Shown piece by piece: positions 33,568 through 45,944 of a DNA stretch of 64,000 bases. Numbering within the stretch: the stretch's first letter is position 1; each line of letters opens with the position of its first letter. The translations under genes and the position numbers were made by a program. Under the pieces are notes generated by a model. The model worked only from the letters and a program-made list of their open reading frames with translations. It was not told where the DNA came from and searched no databases. The DNA is from Datisca glomerata (taxonomy: Eukaryota; Streptophyta; Magnoliopsida; Cucurbitales; Datiscaceae), in the NCBI GenBank assembly GCA_003255025.1, contig QANY01008651.1:2155279-2219278 (forward strand). Direction: 5' to 3'.

Positions 33568-35230
33568 TTAAAATTTATTGAGAACTTCCTGCTTAGAAAG
33601 TCCATTAATATTCCATTTGTGCGATTTATCTGTAGAAACAGAAAATTGGTTAACTAAAGAATTTCCATAAATTTGAATATCAAGAGGAATATGCTTTTTA
33701 GGCCATTTCCTTTCTAATTTATTAATTTCTAAATTTCTATGTGATTCTTCAATATTATTAATGTTTGAAGATTCATTTATCGTGGATGATTCATAGGTGG
33801 ATTCTGACCTATTATTTTTTAAATCTAAATTATTGTGTTGATTAATTACCTTTAATTCATGAGGTATATTATTAATAATCTTTTTAGATTTAGTTTTAGA
33901 TGATTCTAAATTTTTAATTGATTCTTCAATATTATTAATGTTTGAATATTCACTTATTGTAGACGAATCATAGGTGGACTCTGACCTATGGCTTTCTGGA
34001 TCTAAACTATTATCTTGATTGATTACTTTTAATTCATGAAGTATTTTATCAATCTGTTTATTGAGGGGAACCATAGTTGGAGTGATTTTGTCCGAAAGAT
34101 TTATTAAAGATTTTTCTTCCAGAGTTTTACTAGATTCAGGTTTATGAAGATCATCAACTTTATTTTTAATTTTGTCTAATTACTTAACCTATTGTAATTA
34201 GACTTTGATTGGTGTAATTAAGTTATTCAACTAATTTTTTATTTGATTATTCTTCTTTTGAAATCTTGAAAGGAGAAACAGTGATTAAAGAATTTCTATG
34301 GTCAATGACGTCAGAGGATGATTTTTTAGTTTCAAAACATTTTAATGTTTCTTCAACTTTGTTAACGTTTGAAGATTCATCAATTGTGTTAGATTCATAG
34401 GTTGATTCTAACCTATGGTCTTCTAAATTTGAACTACTGTCATCTAATTCTTGAAGTTTATTATTAGTAAGGTTTTCAAATTCTGAACAATTATTTTGAT
34501 TATCAATCATACCATAATAAGATGATTACTTAGTTTTTAAATTTTTTAATGTTTCTTTAATATTTGAAGATTCATTAATTATGGAAGATTCATAGGTGAG
34601 TTCTAACCTATGAATATCTAATTCAAAGATATTGTCATGGTTACCAACATTGACAGATGATTTAATTTGTAAATCTTTGGATGGTTCCTTAATACTATTT
34701 GAAGGTTCATAGGATCCTGACTTACAAGATTCTTTAATTTTATGTTTCGAAGAATTATGAATTATGGATGGCTCATAGGTTGATTCTAACCTACGGTTAT
34801 CTGATTCTAGGACATTGTCTCTTAAAGATTTTAACCTTCTAAGTATTTCTTCATCAAGAGTTTTCTCATAATGAAGTTGGAGAGGTTTAATGAAATCTTT
34901 ATTAGGCTGAGAACTTTTATGATTAATTAGGATTTTTTCAGGTGGTGGATGACTGATAGTTACCACACTGGAGTCTTCCTTGACCCATTTAGATTTGGAA
35001 ATTATTTTAATATTTTTCTCATAAATATCTTCGATATAATCAAGAAAAAATATGTTAACTTTATATTTTTGCATGAATGCCTTCCATTCAGCAAGTATGA
35101 TTTTTCTTTGATTCATATTATATGAATCTTTGAACATATTACGTTTATTTAAATTTTCTGGGTCATCATTGTGTTTATTTAGACTTGCCCAATCTGGTTT
35201 GTATTCTTGCTGCAGAATATTTGGATTCAA
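33568..35230 (-). pseudogene. Viral spacer region with expanded protein repeats, minus copy
   Basis: Three open frames (33,568-34,074; 34,247-34,510; 34,526-35,230) carry at least five copies of a unit like HRxESTYESSTIxESSNINN, Glu-rich and low-complexity, between the movement protein position and the coat protein. The first part (IFFLDYIEDIYEKNIKIISK, SVVTISHPPPEKILINHKSS) matches the plus copy at about 22,970-23,110. Charged and probably disordered. Confidence 0.75.
33770..34800 (-). repeat. About 180-190-bp coding tandem repeats in viral spacer
   Basis: The core TCATAGGTGGATTCTGACCT or close variants occurs at about 33,789, 33,969, 34,397, 34,591 and 34,769. Spacings are 180, 428, 194 and 178, so the unit is about 180-190 bp (60-63 residues) with one wider gap that may hold degenerate units. 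The plus copy has one clear unit (about 23,517). Confidence 0.8.
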
Positions 35231-35259
35231 ATTTTTTGAATTTTTGAATTTTTATTTTA

Positions 35260-35720
35260 ATTCTTTAATCCTAAAATCTTGATCATTATTAATATATGAT
35301 CCAGAAAAGGAACTCTTAGGGGTATACACCCTAACTTTAGAATAAATATTGGTAATTAATTTTATTAGATTGTTTATTATTAAGGTTTGTCTGACTTTCT
35401 TGAAAATTTATTCCTTTAGGTTCTAGACCTTTAATTTTTATTTTTTTTTTAATTCTTGCTCTATTTGAATCCTAATGGATAATTTAGAATTGAAATTCTT
35501 GTTTTTATTAAATATGTTCCATACCCTATCATTTACTTGATTAAAGTTTTCAGAATGATTTTCTTGATCATCTGAAAGGTATTCGAAATGATCATTCTGA
35601 TCATCTGATGGGTATTCAAAATATTTATGATATACTTGATCATCTGTAAATTCAAAATATTCATCATCCACTATGTTGGATATTGAAGATATTATAGACC
35701 TAATGCTACTAAAAGAACTA
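35260..35720 (-). pseudogene. Viral polyprotein N-terminus with movement protein core deleted, minus copy
   Basis: The open stretch 35,438-35,671 begins MDDEYFEFTDDQVYHKYFEY, comparable to the plus copy (ELTDDQVDHRV), with a local repeat of FEYxSDDQxxH. It then jumps to IEQELKKK and, near 35,280-35,330, to SSFSGSYINNDQDFRIKELK, which in the plus copy lies after the movement protein core. The movement core itself (about 570 bp) is absent. Confidence 0.7.
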
Positions 35721-36140
35721 CTTCTAGATAACCTACTGATTGCTCAGAATAATTAAATTATTCTTATTATTGAGAATTTCATACTGTATTTTTGTTACAA
35801 ACCTTGTTACCTCCTACTAGGCTTTACTCTTCTCCCATTTTCCTCTACAATCACCCTACCCTCGGGATTTACATATCTAAGAGGTCTTACCTAGGTCCCT
35901 AGAGCTTAACCGAAGCTGGTACGTTAGTCTCTGATGAACAGATTCACAGATTAGGTAAACAAATAATATAGAGAAATAATCAATTATAAGAATAATCAGC
36001 CACTTGGGCGGAGAGTGAGATTAAATATAAGTAATTATTCATGTAAGCAAATAAGCAAACAATATCAACAATTAAACCAGCCATAATAGGTGGTGAACAG
36101 TTTAATTAAGCAGAATTAAGTCGAAACCCTTAATGAACAG

Positions 36141-36262
36141 TTCCGTGCATTTTGGTATCAGAGCCAAACCTGGTGGGGATAATTACTGTTCATTAACTGT
36201 TTCTACTTCATTATCTGCATAGTTCATACTGTTTGCCGCCTATTATGGCTGGTTATTGATAA
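36141..36262 (+). mobile_element. Pararetrovirus plus-strand fragment with intact primer-binding site
   Basis: Starts TTCCGTGCATTTTGGTATCA; the primer-binding site TGGTATCAGAGC at 36,153-36,164 perfectly matches the Met initiator tRNA 3' end, followed by the viral leader. It abuts head-to-head the minus copy at 36,140/36,141 and runs into copia LTR-like sequence at about 36,263. Confidence 0.85.
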
Positions 36263-36269
36263 TATTGCA

Positions 36270-36946
36270 ATTGATAATATTATCCATTAACTAACTAAAT
36301 TATTCAGAATACCTAATATATATAAATAATTATCGATTTATTTATCGATAAGTGGCACTACAGTTGTGCACAATTGTAGTGAGTCCAACTGCAATTGAAA
36401 ATTTTATAATTAAATATTATTTAATTTTATCTCAAAAAATCAGATACGTCATTATCTAGAATATACACATATATTATTCTAATGGCCTAAGTTGTTGAAA
36501 GAAGAAGAGATAATCAGTTGATCAGATCATCAGTTCGCCAATCAAGAGTTGAATTGAGAACACGATTAGCGTCAGAGAGATTTTATTCTGCGATTCAACG
36601 TTAATCAAATCTCTAAAAGAATATTCAACACGTCCTTTTAGAAAATCATCTTAGTAAAGTCGTTCTCAGTAAATCTCTAGATCTCATGTGTTGAGAACAT
36701 CTAGAGATAGAAAAAGTGTCTTATAATATTCTACGTGCTCACACACACCCTAGTGCGTTGAGGATTGACTTGAAAGATTTTGGTGTGGATCTCAGAGTCT
36801 ACTAATCGTTGTGACGATTTTGTGGGAACGAATGATAGATCAATTTTTGCAAGGACACTTGATATAAACTACAAGATGTATATGATTTCTAACCTTGTAT
36901 GTTGTAGATTTAACTTATAAAAGGCCACGCATCTCGATGACCAGCA
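36270..36946 (+). repeat. 5' LTR remnant of plus copia element
   Basis: Matches the 3' part of the family LTR, ending CGATGACCAGCA at 36,946. Upstream of about 36,360 an internal deletion joins GATAAGT to GGCACTACAG compared with the full LTR. The 5' side stops against the viral fragment. Confidence 0.8.
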
Positions 36947-36948
36947 AG

Positions 36949-36960
36949 TGGTATCAGAAC
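36949..36960 (+). promoter_or_regulatory. Copia primer-binding site
   Basis: TGGTATCAGAAC directly 3' of the LTR end; Met initiator tRNA type with one mismatch. Confidence 0.8.
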
Positions 36961-38928
36961 GATCTTTATATATTTTCATGTTAAATGCTGTATGTGTTTT
37001 CTTGCATTATTCATATAATATGAGATATGTATGATGATGGATGGTTATGTTTTTTGAATGTATGAAAAATAATGGATCGTTAATTGTATGGTGATTAATG
37101 GGTTAGGCTTTGTTTTAAATTTTTCTAGATCTTGCGTTAGCCGAATTGAGGCGTAAGAATTTTTATAATTTTATTTTTAATATTATTGTAATTATTCCGA
37201 ACGCGAGAAGGCGAAGAACGCACGAGACAAACGGCAGAAATTTATTGTTCATGTGAAAACACTGTTCGTCCACAAAAACAATGTTCACGCCAGAAATTTA
37301 CTATTTTGGCTGAGGTGAACAAAGCCGACGCTACTCTATTGGTGGTGAATAGTGGCTGTCCGGCGCGGCAGGCGGCTGCCGGCGGTGAGACGGGCAGCGG
37401 TGGTGATGGACGACGATCGGAGAATCCTATCATCGGTGACAACTGTTGTCACATTTAAGGAAAGTTCCCAACAAACCATGCAACCAATTCTATCACCTAA
37501 GTGTTTCATTAAAACCCAAACTCTTTTAGTTATCCATTTAAATTTTAAAATTAATGTAATTTTAAAATTAATTATTAATTTTTGATTTTATAAAAATTAA
37601 AAATTAATAGGTTGATTGGGTTTGACTAAATCAAATAAAATGTTTATTTGATTAAGTTAAAGTCAACTATATTGAAAGCGATAATTATAGAAATTGGTTT
37701 TAATTAAGAAAAATAAATATTTTTAATTAAAAAAGATATTGTTCAAAGCTTAAAAATTATGAAGATGGACATCCGAAGGAGAAGGCAATATTTTTGGGAA
37801 ATATGTATTCTTGAAGTCTGCTTTATAATTTTATTTCTTTATTTCAAGGGTTGTAATTTAGAAATACCCAATAGTCACTCGGTCCATTATTATTTTATTT
37901 AATTGTTAAATAATTATTTAATTGTTTTGATAACATGTCCATTCGTGATGACATGCCATACATGAAAATCCCACACAGTTTTATTTAATCATGCATCTCA
38001 TCTGTAGAAACATGATTTATTATGATTGTCCTAATATGTTTATATGTATTACTTTATGAAATCAATTGCATGTAAACTGCAAGGTTTTAACTAGTTAAAA
38101 CTTGGTAATCACACCATACTAAAGGCTATAGTAACCTTTAGGTTAACCGACTTTAGTAAAAGAGTTTTATTAAAGTTTGATGAATATAATTAATTAGTAA
38201 TCTAAGTTCACCTAATTATGACTTAGGCGCTTCAGAAAGTTAAATGAACTTAGACCAATAAGATTGGATTAACTGATAATTAAATATTCATAGGGTTATT
38301 ATTATAACTAGTAATTAATTTGGAATTAATTGATTAGTTAAAATCGAAACACATTATCCTAAAATAGTGAGTGGGGGAAGGTTGACATGTCAATGTAACA
38401 TTTGGTCTCCATCATTAGTACAACACCGTGAGGTGCAGTGAGGGCCTCGAGATGGCTTTGTTTTCATTCCCCTAGGGAAGGTTTCAAGCTGTACCAATAC
38501 CAAGGTTAAACTTCATAAGAAGATAGGAGGAAGTGATGTAGTTTAGTTTTGACTGACCCTAAGGCGACATATTCTAAATGAAATCATGAAATCTGAAATG
38601 ATGGGATACACTCACAAAGTCACAATTAAGCTTTCATGTGGATAGTTGTGAATTGACTGAACAAGCGATACCTTACGGTTAAAAGAAAATATATGAGATA
38701 TTTTAAGTTTTAATTAATAAGGATGATAATATCTCATAGACAGTCTGAGGTTAATTTGACCGATCCTAAGGCGACACATTAATCGTTGGGTTGTTTTATC
38801 GTGATTAGTAAATGCTAAATTTATGTGTTTATTATGATTACATTCATGCATCACGTTTACTTTTTGAATTCTAGATATTTATCAATTATATTGATTCATA
38901 TATGTTTCGAATTTCAGTTATCAATATT
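36961..38928 (+). other. Long leader of the plus copia element
   Basis: Untranslated leader of nearly 2 kb with a CG-rich patch (37,330-37,440). Its first 1.4 kb matches the leader retained in the minus copia element. Segments 38,390-38,870 contain direct echoes such as GACCCTAAGGCGACA and GATCCTAAGGCGACA (about 38,561 and 38,763). No coding region. Confidence 0.7.
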
Positions 38929-39930
38929 ATGTCTACCATGGGCAACCCTGTTACTGCTTTATTCGCCCTTGAGAAATTGAATGGTGATAATTCTGTTTGT
39001 TGGAAATAAAATATGAACTTAATGTTGATTTGTGAGAATCATAAGTTCATTCTTACTGAGGAATGTCATCAGGAGCCCGCTGCTAAATCCCCTAAGAATG
39101 TTATGGACAAATATGATGTTTTGATCATATCAAACAACAAGGCGAAGCGCTACATGCTTGTAAGCATGAATAATGTTTTGAGAATCAAGCATGAAAGCAT
39201 GGAGACTGCCTATGAGATTATGAAATCTTTACAAGCAATGTTTAGACAGTAGTCCGATCAAAGTCGTCATGAGGCCACTAGGAGTAGTATAACAACTAAG
39301 ATGAGGAAGGGTACTTCTATTCGAGAACATATTTTGAACATAATCAACATGATTCATGAGGCATAAGTACATGGGGTGACTATTGATGAACGGACTCAAG
39401 TTAGCATTATACTAGAGTCGCTCACAATAACTTTTTCTACGTTCACGACCAACTATGTTATGAACAAGTTACAATTCAACATGACTCAATTGTTGAATGA
39501 ACTACAGACTTTTGAGTCACTCAATCTTAGGATAACTAAAGAGGGCAAGGCAAATGTTGTCGAGCAAAAGCCTTATTCCAATATTGTTAAGAACAAGAAA
39601 AGAAAGAAGAACAATGATAAGGACAAGAGTAAGAACAAAAGAGTAAAGAAATCCAAGACATCGCTGAAAGTCAAGAAGAACAAGAAAGACGGCAAGCCCA
39701 AAGGAAAGTGTTTCTTCCACTGTGAGGTTGAAGGTCATTGGAAGAGAAACTATAACAAGTATCTTTTTGAGCTGAAAAGGAAAGGTAAATGTGATTTACT
39801 TGTTCTTGAAACTTGTTTAGTGGAATATGATTTGTCATCCTGGTTACTTGATTTAGAATCATATCCCAACTCACAACATCTAGAACACCACAGTAAAATG
39901 GTGTTGCAGAGAGGAGACACTAAACCTTAT
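38929..39930 (+). pseudogene. Copia gag and zinc knuckle (family 1)
   Basis: ATG at 38,929 starts MSTMGNPVTALFALEKLNGD; a TAA at 39,007, a TAG at 39,250 and a TAA at 39,364 interrupt it. Later blocks: KHESMETAYEIMKSLQAMF, ILESLTITFSTFTTNYVMNK, MTQLLNELQTFESLN, and a knuckle CFFHCEVEGHWKRNYNKY whose last Cys is Tyr. Then CDLLVLETCLVEYD leads to the protease start, which is lost. Confidence 0.82.
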
Positions 39931-40079
39931 TAGATATGGTTAGGTCAATGTTAAGCTACTCATCATTGTCACTTATATTTTGGAGATATGCACTTTACAC
40001 AACAACTTTCATTTTGAATGTAGTGCACTCTAAGTCTGTAAGCAAGATGTTTTTAGAGTTATAGAATGACTCCAAACAT

Positions 40080-41870
40080 AGTTTGCGTCATTTCCGTATA
40101 TGAGGGTGTCCAACTCACGTTCTTAGACCCAAGACTGAAAAGTTAGACTAAAGGTCTGAGGTATGCATATTCGTAGGCTATTCTCTAGAGACTACAGGTG
40201 GGTACTTTTATAGTCACAGTGATCAAAATGTGTTTGTGTCAACAAATGCAACCTTTCTTGAGTATGATTATGTACAAAACTACAAACCTCATAGCAAAGT
40301 AGTTCTAAGAGAATTAGTGACTAATGAGATCAATTTACCTTTAATTTCTACTGATAAATGAAAAACCAGAGAAATCACAGTTCCTGCAATGTTGTAGCGA
40401 GAGGGTTGTGAGACAACCAATTCGCTATGAACTAGAGGCACATGTCCTAGTGTCAGACACTAATAAGGACAATCCATTATTTTATGAAGAAGCAATTGAT
40501 GATCCTGAAAAGGAAAAATGGCAAGATGCCATGAACCATGAAATGGAATCTATATGTATTCCAATTTTGTATGGGAACTTGTAGATCCACCTGAAGATGT
40601 CAGGCCCATTGGATGTAGATGGATTTTCAAGAAGAAAAGAGGTGCAAATGGGAAAGTAAAACTTTCAAGGCACGATTAGTAGCTAGGGGCTATACACAAA
40701 GGGATGAAGTCGATTATGAAGAGACATTCTCCCCTGTGGCCAAGCTAAAATCCATTCACATCATTTTGTCCATAGCCGCTAGTTTTAACTATGAGATATG
40801 GGAAATGGACGTCAAGACAGTTTTTCTGAATGACTTTCTTGAAGAAAGCATCAATATGATGCAATGAGAAGAGTTCGTACAAAAGGGTCAATATCAGAAA
40901 CTATCCAAGTTACTTAAATCCATTTATGGATTAAAGCAAGTATCTAGATCTTAAAATCTTACCTTTAATGAGATTATAAAGTCTTATGGATTCGAGAAAA
41001 ATATTGACGAAGCCTGTGTTTATAAATACACCAAAGATAAGATATTGGTTTTCTTAGTTCTTTATGTTGATGATATTCTACTCTTTGGAAATGATGTAGA
41101 AACTTTGTCAAGGGAGATTCTCTATGGAGAATTCCAAGAAAGGTTAGCAACCGATCAAACATGGAATTGTCCTCTCCAAGGAACAATGTCCAAAGACACG
41201 TCAGGAGGAAGAGGATATGAGAAAGGTTATCTATGCTTTAGCAGTTGGAAGTCTCATGTATGTCATGTTATGTACGAGACCGAACATCTGCTATGCAATG
41301 ATAATTGTCAGTCGTTATGAATCAAATCAAGGTTTGGAACATTAGATTGCAGTAAAGCACATTTTTAAGTATCTTAGGAGAACGAGAAACTATATGCCTG
41401 TTTGTTCAGGTGGAGACATAAACCCTACTGGATATACTGATTCTAATTTTCAGTCAGATAGAGAGAGTCAAAAGTCGACATCTAGATCAGTATTCACCCT
41501 AGGTGGAGGAGCTGTAGTCTGGAGAAGTATTAAATAATCCAGCATTATAGATTCCACTATGGAAGCTGAATATATAGCGGCTTGTGAATCTACGAAAAAT
41601 GCGGTATGACTTAGAAAGTTCTATATTGATCTGGAAGTAGTTCCAGATATGGATAAGCCTCTGATCCTGTACTGGGATAACAGTCGGGCGGTAGCAAATT
41701 CCAATGAACTAAGGAGTCACAAGAGGGGCAAGCACTTATAGAGGAAATATCATTTTGTAAGAGAGATCATGCATCGAGGGGATGTGACTGTTATGGATAA
41801 CATCAGAACAGAACCTGGCTGATTCTTTTACAAAGACACTTCCTGCGAAGTCATTTGAGGGTCACGTGCG
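40080..41870 (+). pseudogene. Copia pol C-terminal half: integrase tail, RT and RNase H (family 1)
   Basis: A short integrase-end piece (about 40,100-40,300) is followed by RT blocks: [58 protein letters not shown] and VLYVDDILLFGND (YVDD at 41,063-41,074). The RNase H has GYTDSNFQSDRESQKSTS, DSTMEAEYIAACESTKNA and LYWDNSRAVA. At least six stops or frame changes. Confidence 0.8.
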
Positions 41871-41921
41871 TAACATGAGATTAAGAGAGATGTCACATTT
41901 GCTTTAGGGCAAGTGGAAAAT

Positions 41922-43620
41922 TGTTGGGGGTTATGCCCTCAAAGGATGTGTATTAACATTTTGATATGAAATTTAAAGAGAATTACATTTTTCTTATAGT
42001 TATTCTTTTACATTATTGTTGAATAATTTATAAAAATATCTGAAAAATCCATATTCATTAATGTGATTATAATCTTGTATTAGTACGAGAGGATTAAGAT
42101 CATAGATAATGAATAAAATTGTTAGCAAAATATTAAAGCATAAAATCTTTAAGAATGATTGCTAGTACGGTTCACTAAGCATTATGAATGCGTGTATATG
42201 GCATGACCGATGATGTGGTTAGATATCTTAGTGAATGTACTTTATATAATAAGATTGTATATGACATGACCGATATGAATTAATATCTTTATTAACATGC
42301 TGTTTATCATAAAGATTTAATACACATCAATTCGATGATGATATGTAGATCAGTCTGAATCCTGAGTAGTCATAAACTCATATGCATGCCTACTGGATCT
42401 TTTGATTCACTCGTTAAAGTCTGTTTATTAATCAGGCTAATGAATTTTGTTTTGGAGATTCAGTAATGTGGATGGCTGGAAACATGATCTTACAAGATTT
42501 GAAATCTAAGCTTTCCTAACGGATCGTATATTGGTTCTCTTAAGTGTTAATTCTAGAAGTGAATGGTTATTGAGCTCAAATTTAGAATAAGATTATAAAT
42601 TAGTCATTCACTAGTGGATTAATGGTACTTAAAAATTAAGAGGTAATTAGAAGGGTAAAATGATAACTTTGACCAGTTCTAATTTACGAACCAATAATTG
42701 GAGGACAAAACTATATGAAATGATTATGTCAGTGGATTACATGATAATACTATGTAAATACATTCTATAATCTTTAAGAGTGCAATTCCATTTTTTTAGT
42801 TGAGTACTAATGAAATTAATAAATACAATTATTTAATTAAAGAGTTTAATTAATAATCTGATTTATTGGAGTTTAGGATTATAGGTTCATGATCCCCAAG
42901 TCACCTCTATACTACGATGTCTAGGGTGTGAATATTTCAGAACGTGAGAAAAGGAATTTGTAAAAAATAATTTTATTCTGGGGCAAGTACATAATTATGA
43001 GATAATTATGTGTGATTAATTAATCTTATTTATTAAATATAATTTTTGGAAGTTATATATATATATAATTATCAATTTTTTATTATCGATAAGTAAGATA
43101 GAATATCTAGTTTGTGAAATTAGATAATTAAATTATTATTAGATATTAATTTAAATCAACTAAACATGTTATTTGTAAAATAACAGATAAGTTAGTTGAT
43201 AGGGTTAATCAGATATGTTAATTTTGAATTAACTGATATCTAGATAATTATCTGATTAAAATTAATATTTAATTCACAGTAATTGTCAGGTGTCAATCGC
43301 TGATAGGGTATCAGAAATTAGAATGGACTACTGTGGTGCCACGTGGCACTACAGTAGTAAGTGTGCAACACTGTAGTGCCACACGACACTGTAGTGGTGC
43401 CGTGAGGCACTATGCTGGCTCATGGCACACTGCAGTGCCATGTAGCACTACAGCTGTGCACAATTACAGTGGGTCGCACTGCAATTGATAATTTTATAAT
43501 TAAATATTATTTCAGTTTATCCCTAAAAATATGATACGCTATTATTTAGAATATATACATATATTATTTTAATGACCTAAGTTGTTGAAAAAAGTTGAGA
43601 GAATTAATTGATCAGATCTG
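41922..43620 (+). repeat. 3' LTR of plus copia element, truncated at its 3' end
   Basis: Begins TGTTGGGGGTTATGCCCTCA after a purine-rich run (AAGTGGAAAA). It matches the minus-element LTR up to GTTGTTGAAAAAAGTTGAGA (about 43,590) and leaves it at about 43,620, losing the last roughly 300-400 bp. Confidence 0.82.
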
Positions 43621-45940
43621 ATCGGACGACCCTCAATCGAGGAACTGTCGTCTCTGTCGTTGGATACCAACGACAGAGAATCCTAATTCATATATAACGT
43701 ATCTCCATATCTTTTTTTTAAATGACATGTCAACGTGTCGATGTCGTATTATATCAATGTCGCGTGTCAGTATACATGCTTTTTAAAATGTGTAAACTTA
43801 ATCAAGTGCAACAATCCAATTTGTTAGTGCAATATTCATTTACTATAGGAGAAAAGGGGAAAAAGTTAAAGACTTTATGACCACGCGCCTAAAATGAAGT
43901 ACAGAGTGGGCGACAGATTCTGAGAAATTGTAGGCTTGTAGCCAATAACGGCTCAAAGGCTCAAAGATTCGGGGACAATGTCTGGTCTCAGACTCCAGAC
44001 ACGCGCGTGAGAAATTAGAATGTTACGGTAGACACATTAGTAAACAGCGCACGGGTTCGTATTGGTTTTGGACTCGTGCGAGTCATATTCAAACTCAGTG
44101 GGCCCAACTACGCTGCTCTCACAGTTTGTTCGTGTTATGGTTTATTAGCTTTGTTTTTGGTCCCACAAACGCGTCTCCATCAATCTCAGCTGTTCGATTG
44201 CTACACTTTCTATCATCATCATTTGCAACCGCGCGATTTACTCCGTTGATTGAGAACATTCGTTAAAGGCTGACCAAGTGATTCGAATAATTTTTAGATA
44301 AATATATAAGTAATTGCAGCGATTTTGAAACTCACTTTAAAAACCAGTTTATGCCAACGACTTTTTATTGTGGATTTTAACTCGAGTTTCAAACATGAGA
44401 ACATTTTTTTAAAACCATTATATTTCGTTAATCATGTTCAATTAGATTGCATCAATGTAGATGTGTGAGGGAGGTTAGGGATACTTCATTGCTATTAAAT
44501 GGATCCAATTAGCAAGTTATAATTTAGCATTTTATCAAACGGTTCGGTGTATCATTTATTTTCATTCATTATAATTAATTCGAATCATCGATATCAAATT
44601 TAAAACAATCATGATTTGTTAAGTCATTGAACAGAAATTATAATATATGATGATTGTCGGAGACAATTAAATACCAAAGGAAGAATTGAGATTTGATTTT
44701 CATAAAAGAAGGAAAGGAAAAACAATATATTTCATTATGGTTTATGGTAATTTAAACATATATTTCTCCTTGAAAGTTTAAAGTTATCACAATGAAGAAG
44801 TTAATTTGATGAGATAAAGCAACTGCAACCCCACATCATGTTGGAATTTGAGATGAATATACCCTCACTTAGTACATTCACTTACGAGGATTAATATTCA
44901 TGTTAGGATCAAATTTTGATCACTCATTTAATATTACGTATGTTGCATTAGAAAATAAGTTGTTCATTAAATATTCAAGAATATGGTTTTTTTAAGATAT
45001 ATTATAATTTGAGATGAAACTTTTGCAATTATTTAAACTCACTCGCTTCAAAAATATGTGGAGAAGATTAAAGGATTGAGCTAGCTTTAATTGTATAAAG
45101 AAAGACTTGAATCCAAATTAGATATTACACCTGGATTTAGATATTACACGTCGGACTAGGTGGCAGAGGTGCAACCAACGTCCATGTTGTGGTTCGTAGT
45201 ACGGACCATACACTAATAGGGTAACTTCGCAAGCGGTCCCTCAGAAAAGGGCAAAGAAAAGGAGAACATAAAAAGAAAATAAACTGAATCCCCAAACTAC
45301 CCCTACAGCAGTTTTCCCGCCATACGGAAACAAAATACGATTATTTCAGATTACGACAATGTCGATGATGATCATCATGATGCCCCATCTGACCTGTAGG
45401 CCCCACTTCACCTCTTCTCCCTCCCTCCCACCCTTCACTTTAAGAATCTACCTGTCCTCCATTACCCGCAAATCAATGCCCAAATAAATTCAAATATTCC
45501 AAAAATAAAAGTTATTTCTAAATTATATTGTAATTAATTAAATGATTTGTATATTAATTTCATAAATTACTTTAATGAACGGTGTAAAACTTAAAATCAC
45601 AAGTGATTCATATATTGCAAAATTTATTTAAGAAAATTAGATAATTTAAAACATGATCAACAGAAAGATACATCAATGTTAATTAAACGCCTGTCTTATC
45701 AATTACACAAGTAGTTTTAAGTTTTAAGACTTAATAGAATAAGTGACTGAAGTATTTTAAAATTACTTTAGATAATTTAAAAGCTCAATGATTTAAAAAA
45801 TAAAAACATAGATCGATGGTAATTATAAATGTTGGGCTTATCCGTCATTTTGAGTTTTGAGACTCAGTGGAATAAATGGTCCAAATTATGAAATTGAAAA
45901 TTTTGAATAAAAAAAACAAATTTTGTTGGTAGTAATTACT
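43621..45940. other. Intergenic DNA upstream of the EXORDIUM-like gene
   Basis: No coding region or known repeat was recognised. It has a perfect 13-bp-stem inverted repeat at 43,651-43,679 next to the LTR break. The sequence is AT-rich, with patches of CGCG (43,880-44,240). Confidence 0.5.
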
Positions 45941-45944
45941 TCTG

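Larger units (their letters stand above)
29440..36140 (-). mobile_element. Endogenous pararetrovirus, minus copy (same virus type)
   Basis: Inverted relative to the plus copy. Minus-strand order: leader (36,140 to about 35,750), N-terminal coding piece, spacer with expanded repeats, coat protein and a mutated zinc knuckle, scraps of RT and RNase H, a long ORF2, promoter (TATA at 29,871-29,880), poly(A) signal complement 29,696-29,701 and primer-binding-site complements at 29,552-29,563 and 29,468-29,477. The movement protein core, the protease and most of RT are missing, so it is defective. Confidence 0.85.
36270..43620 (+). mobile_element. Ty1/copia-type element, plus copy (long-LTR family 1), truncated at both outer ends
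   Basis: 5' LTR remnant (36,270-36,946), primer-binding site, leader, gag (38,929-39,930), a large deletion from protease to the integrase core, then RT and RNase H (40,400-41,860) and most of the 3' LTR (41,922-43,620). Same family as the minus element at 11,518-16,855. Neither outer LTR end is intact, and no target duplication was found. Many stops; inactive. Confidence 0.85.

Noticed and set aside
29440..36140. Minus virus copy as the movement/coat component of a two-part virus genome, since it seems to go from coat protein straight to ORF2.
   Set aside because: Between zinc knuckle and ORF2 there are recognisable scraps of RT and RNase H in the normal order (and a reversed protease bit), so the missing parts were deleted from an ordinary single-component genome.
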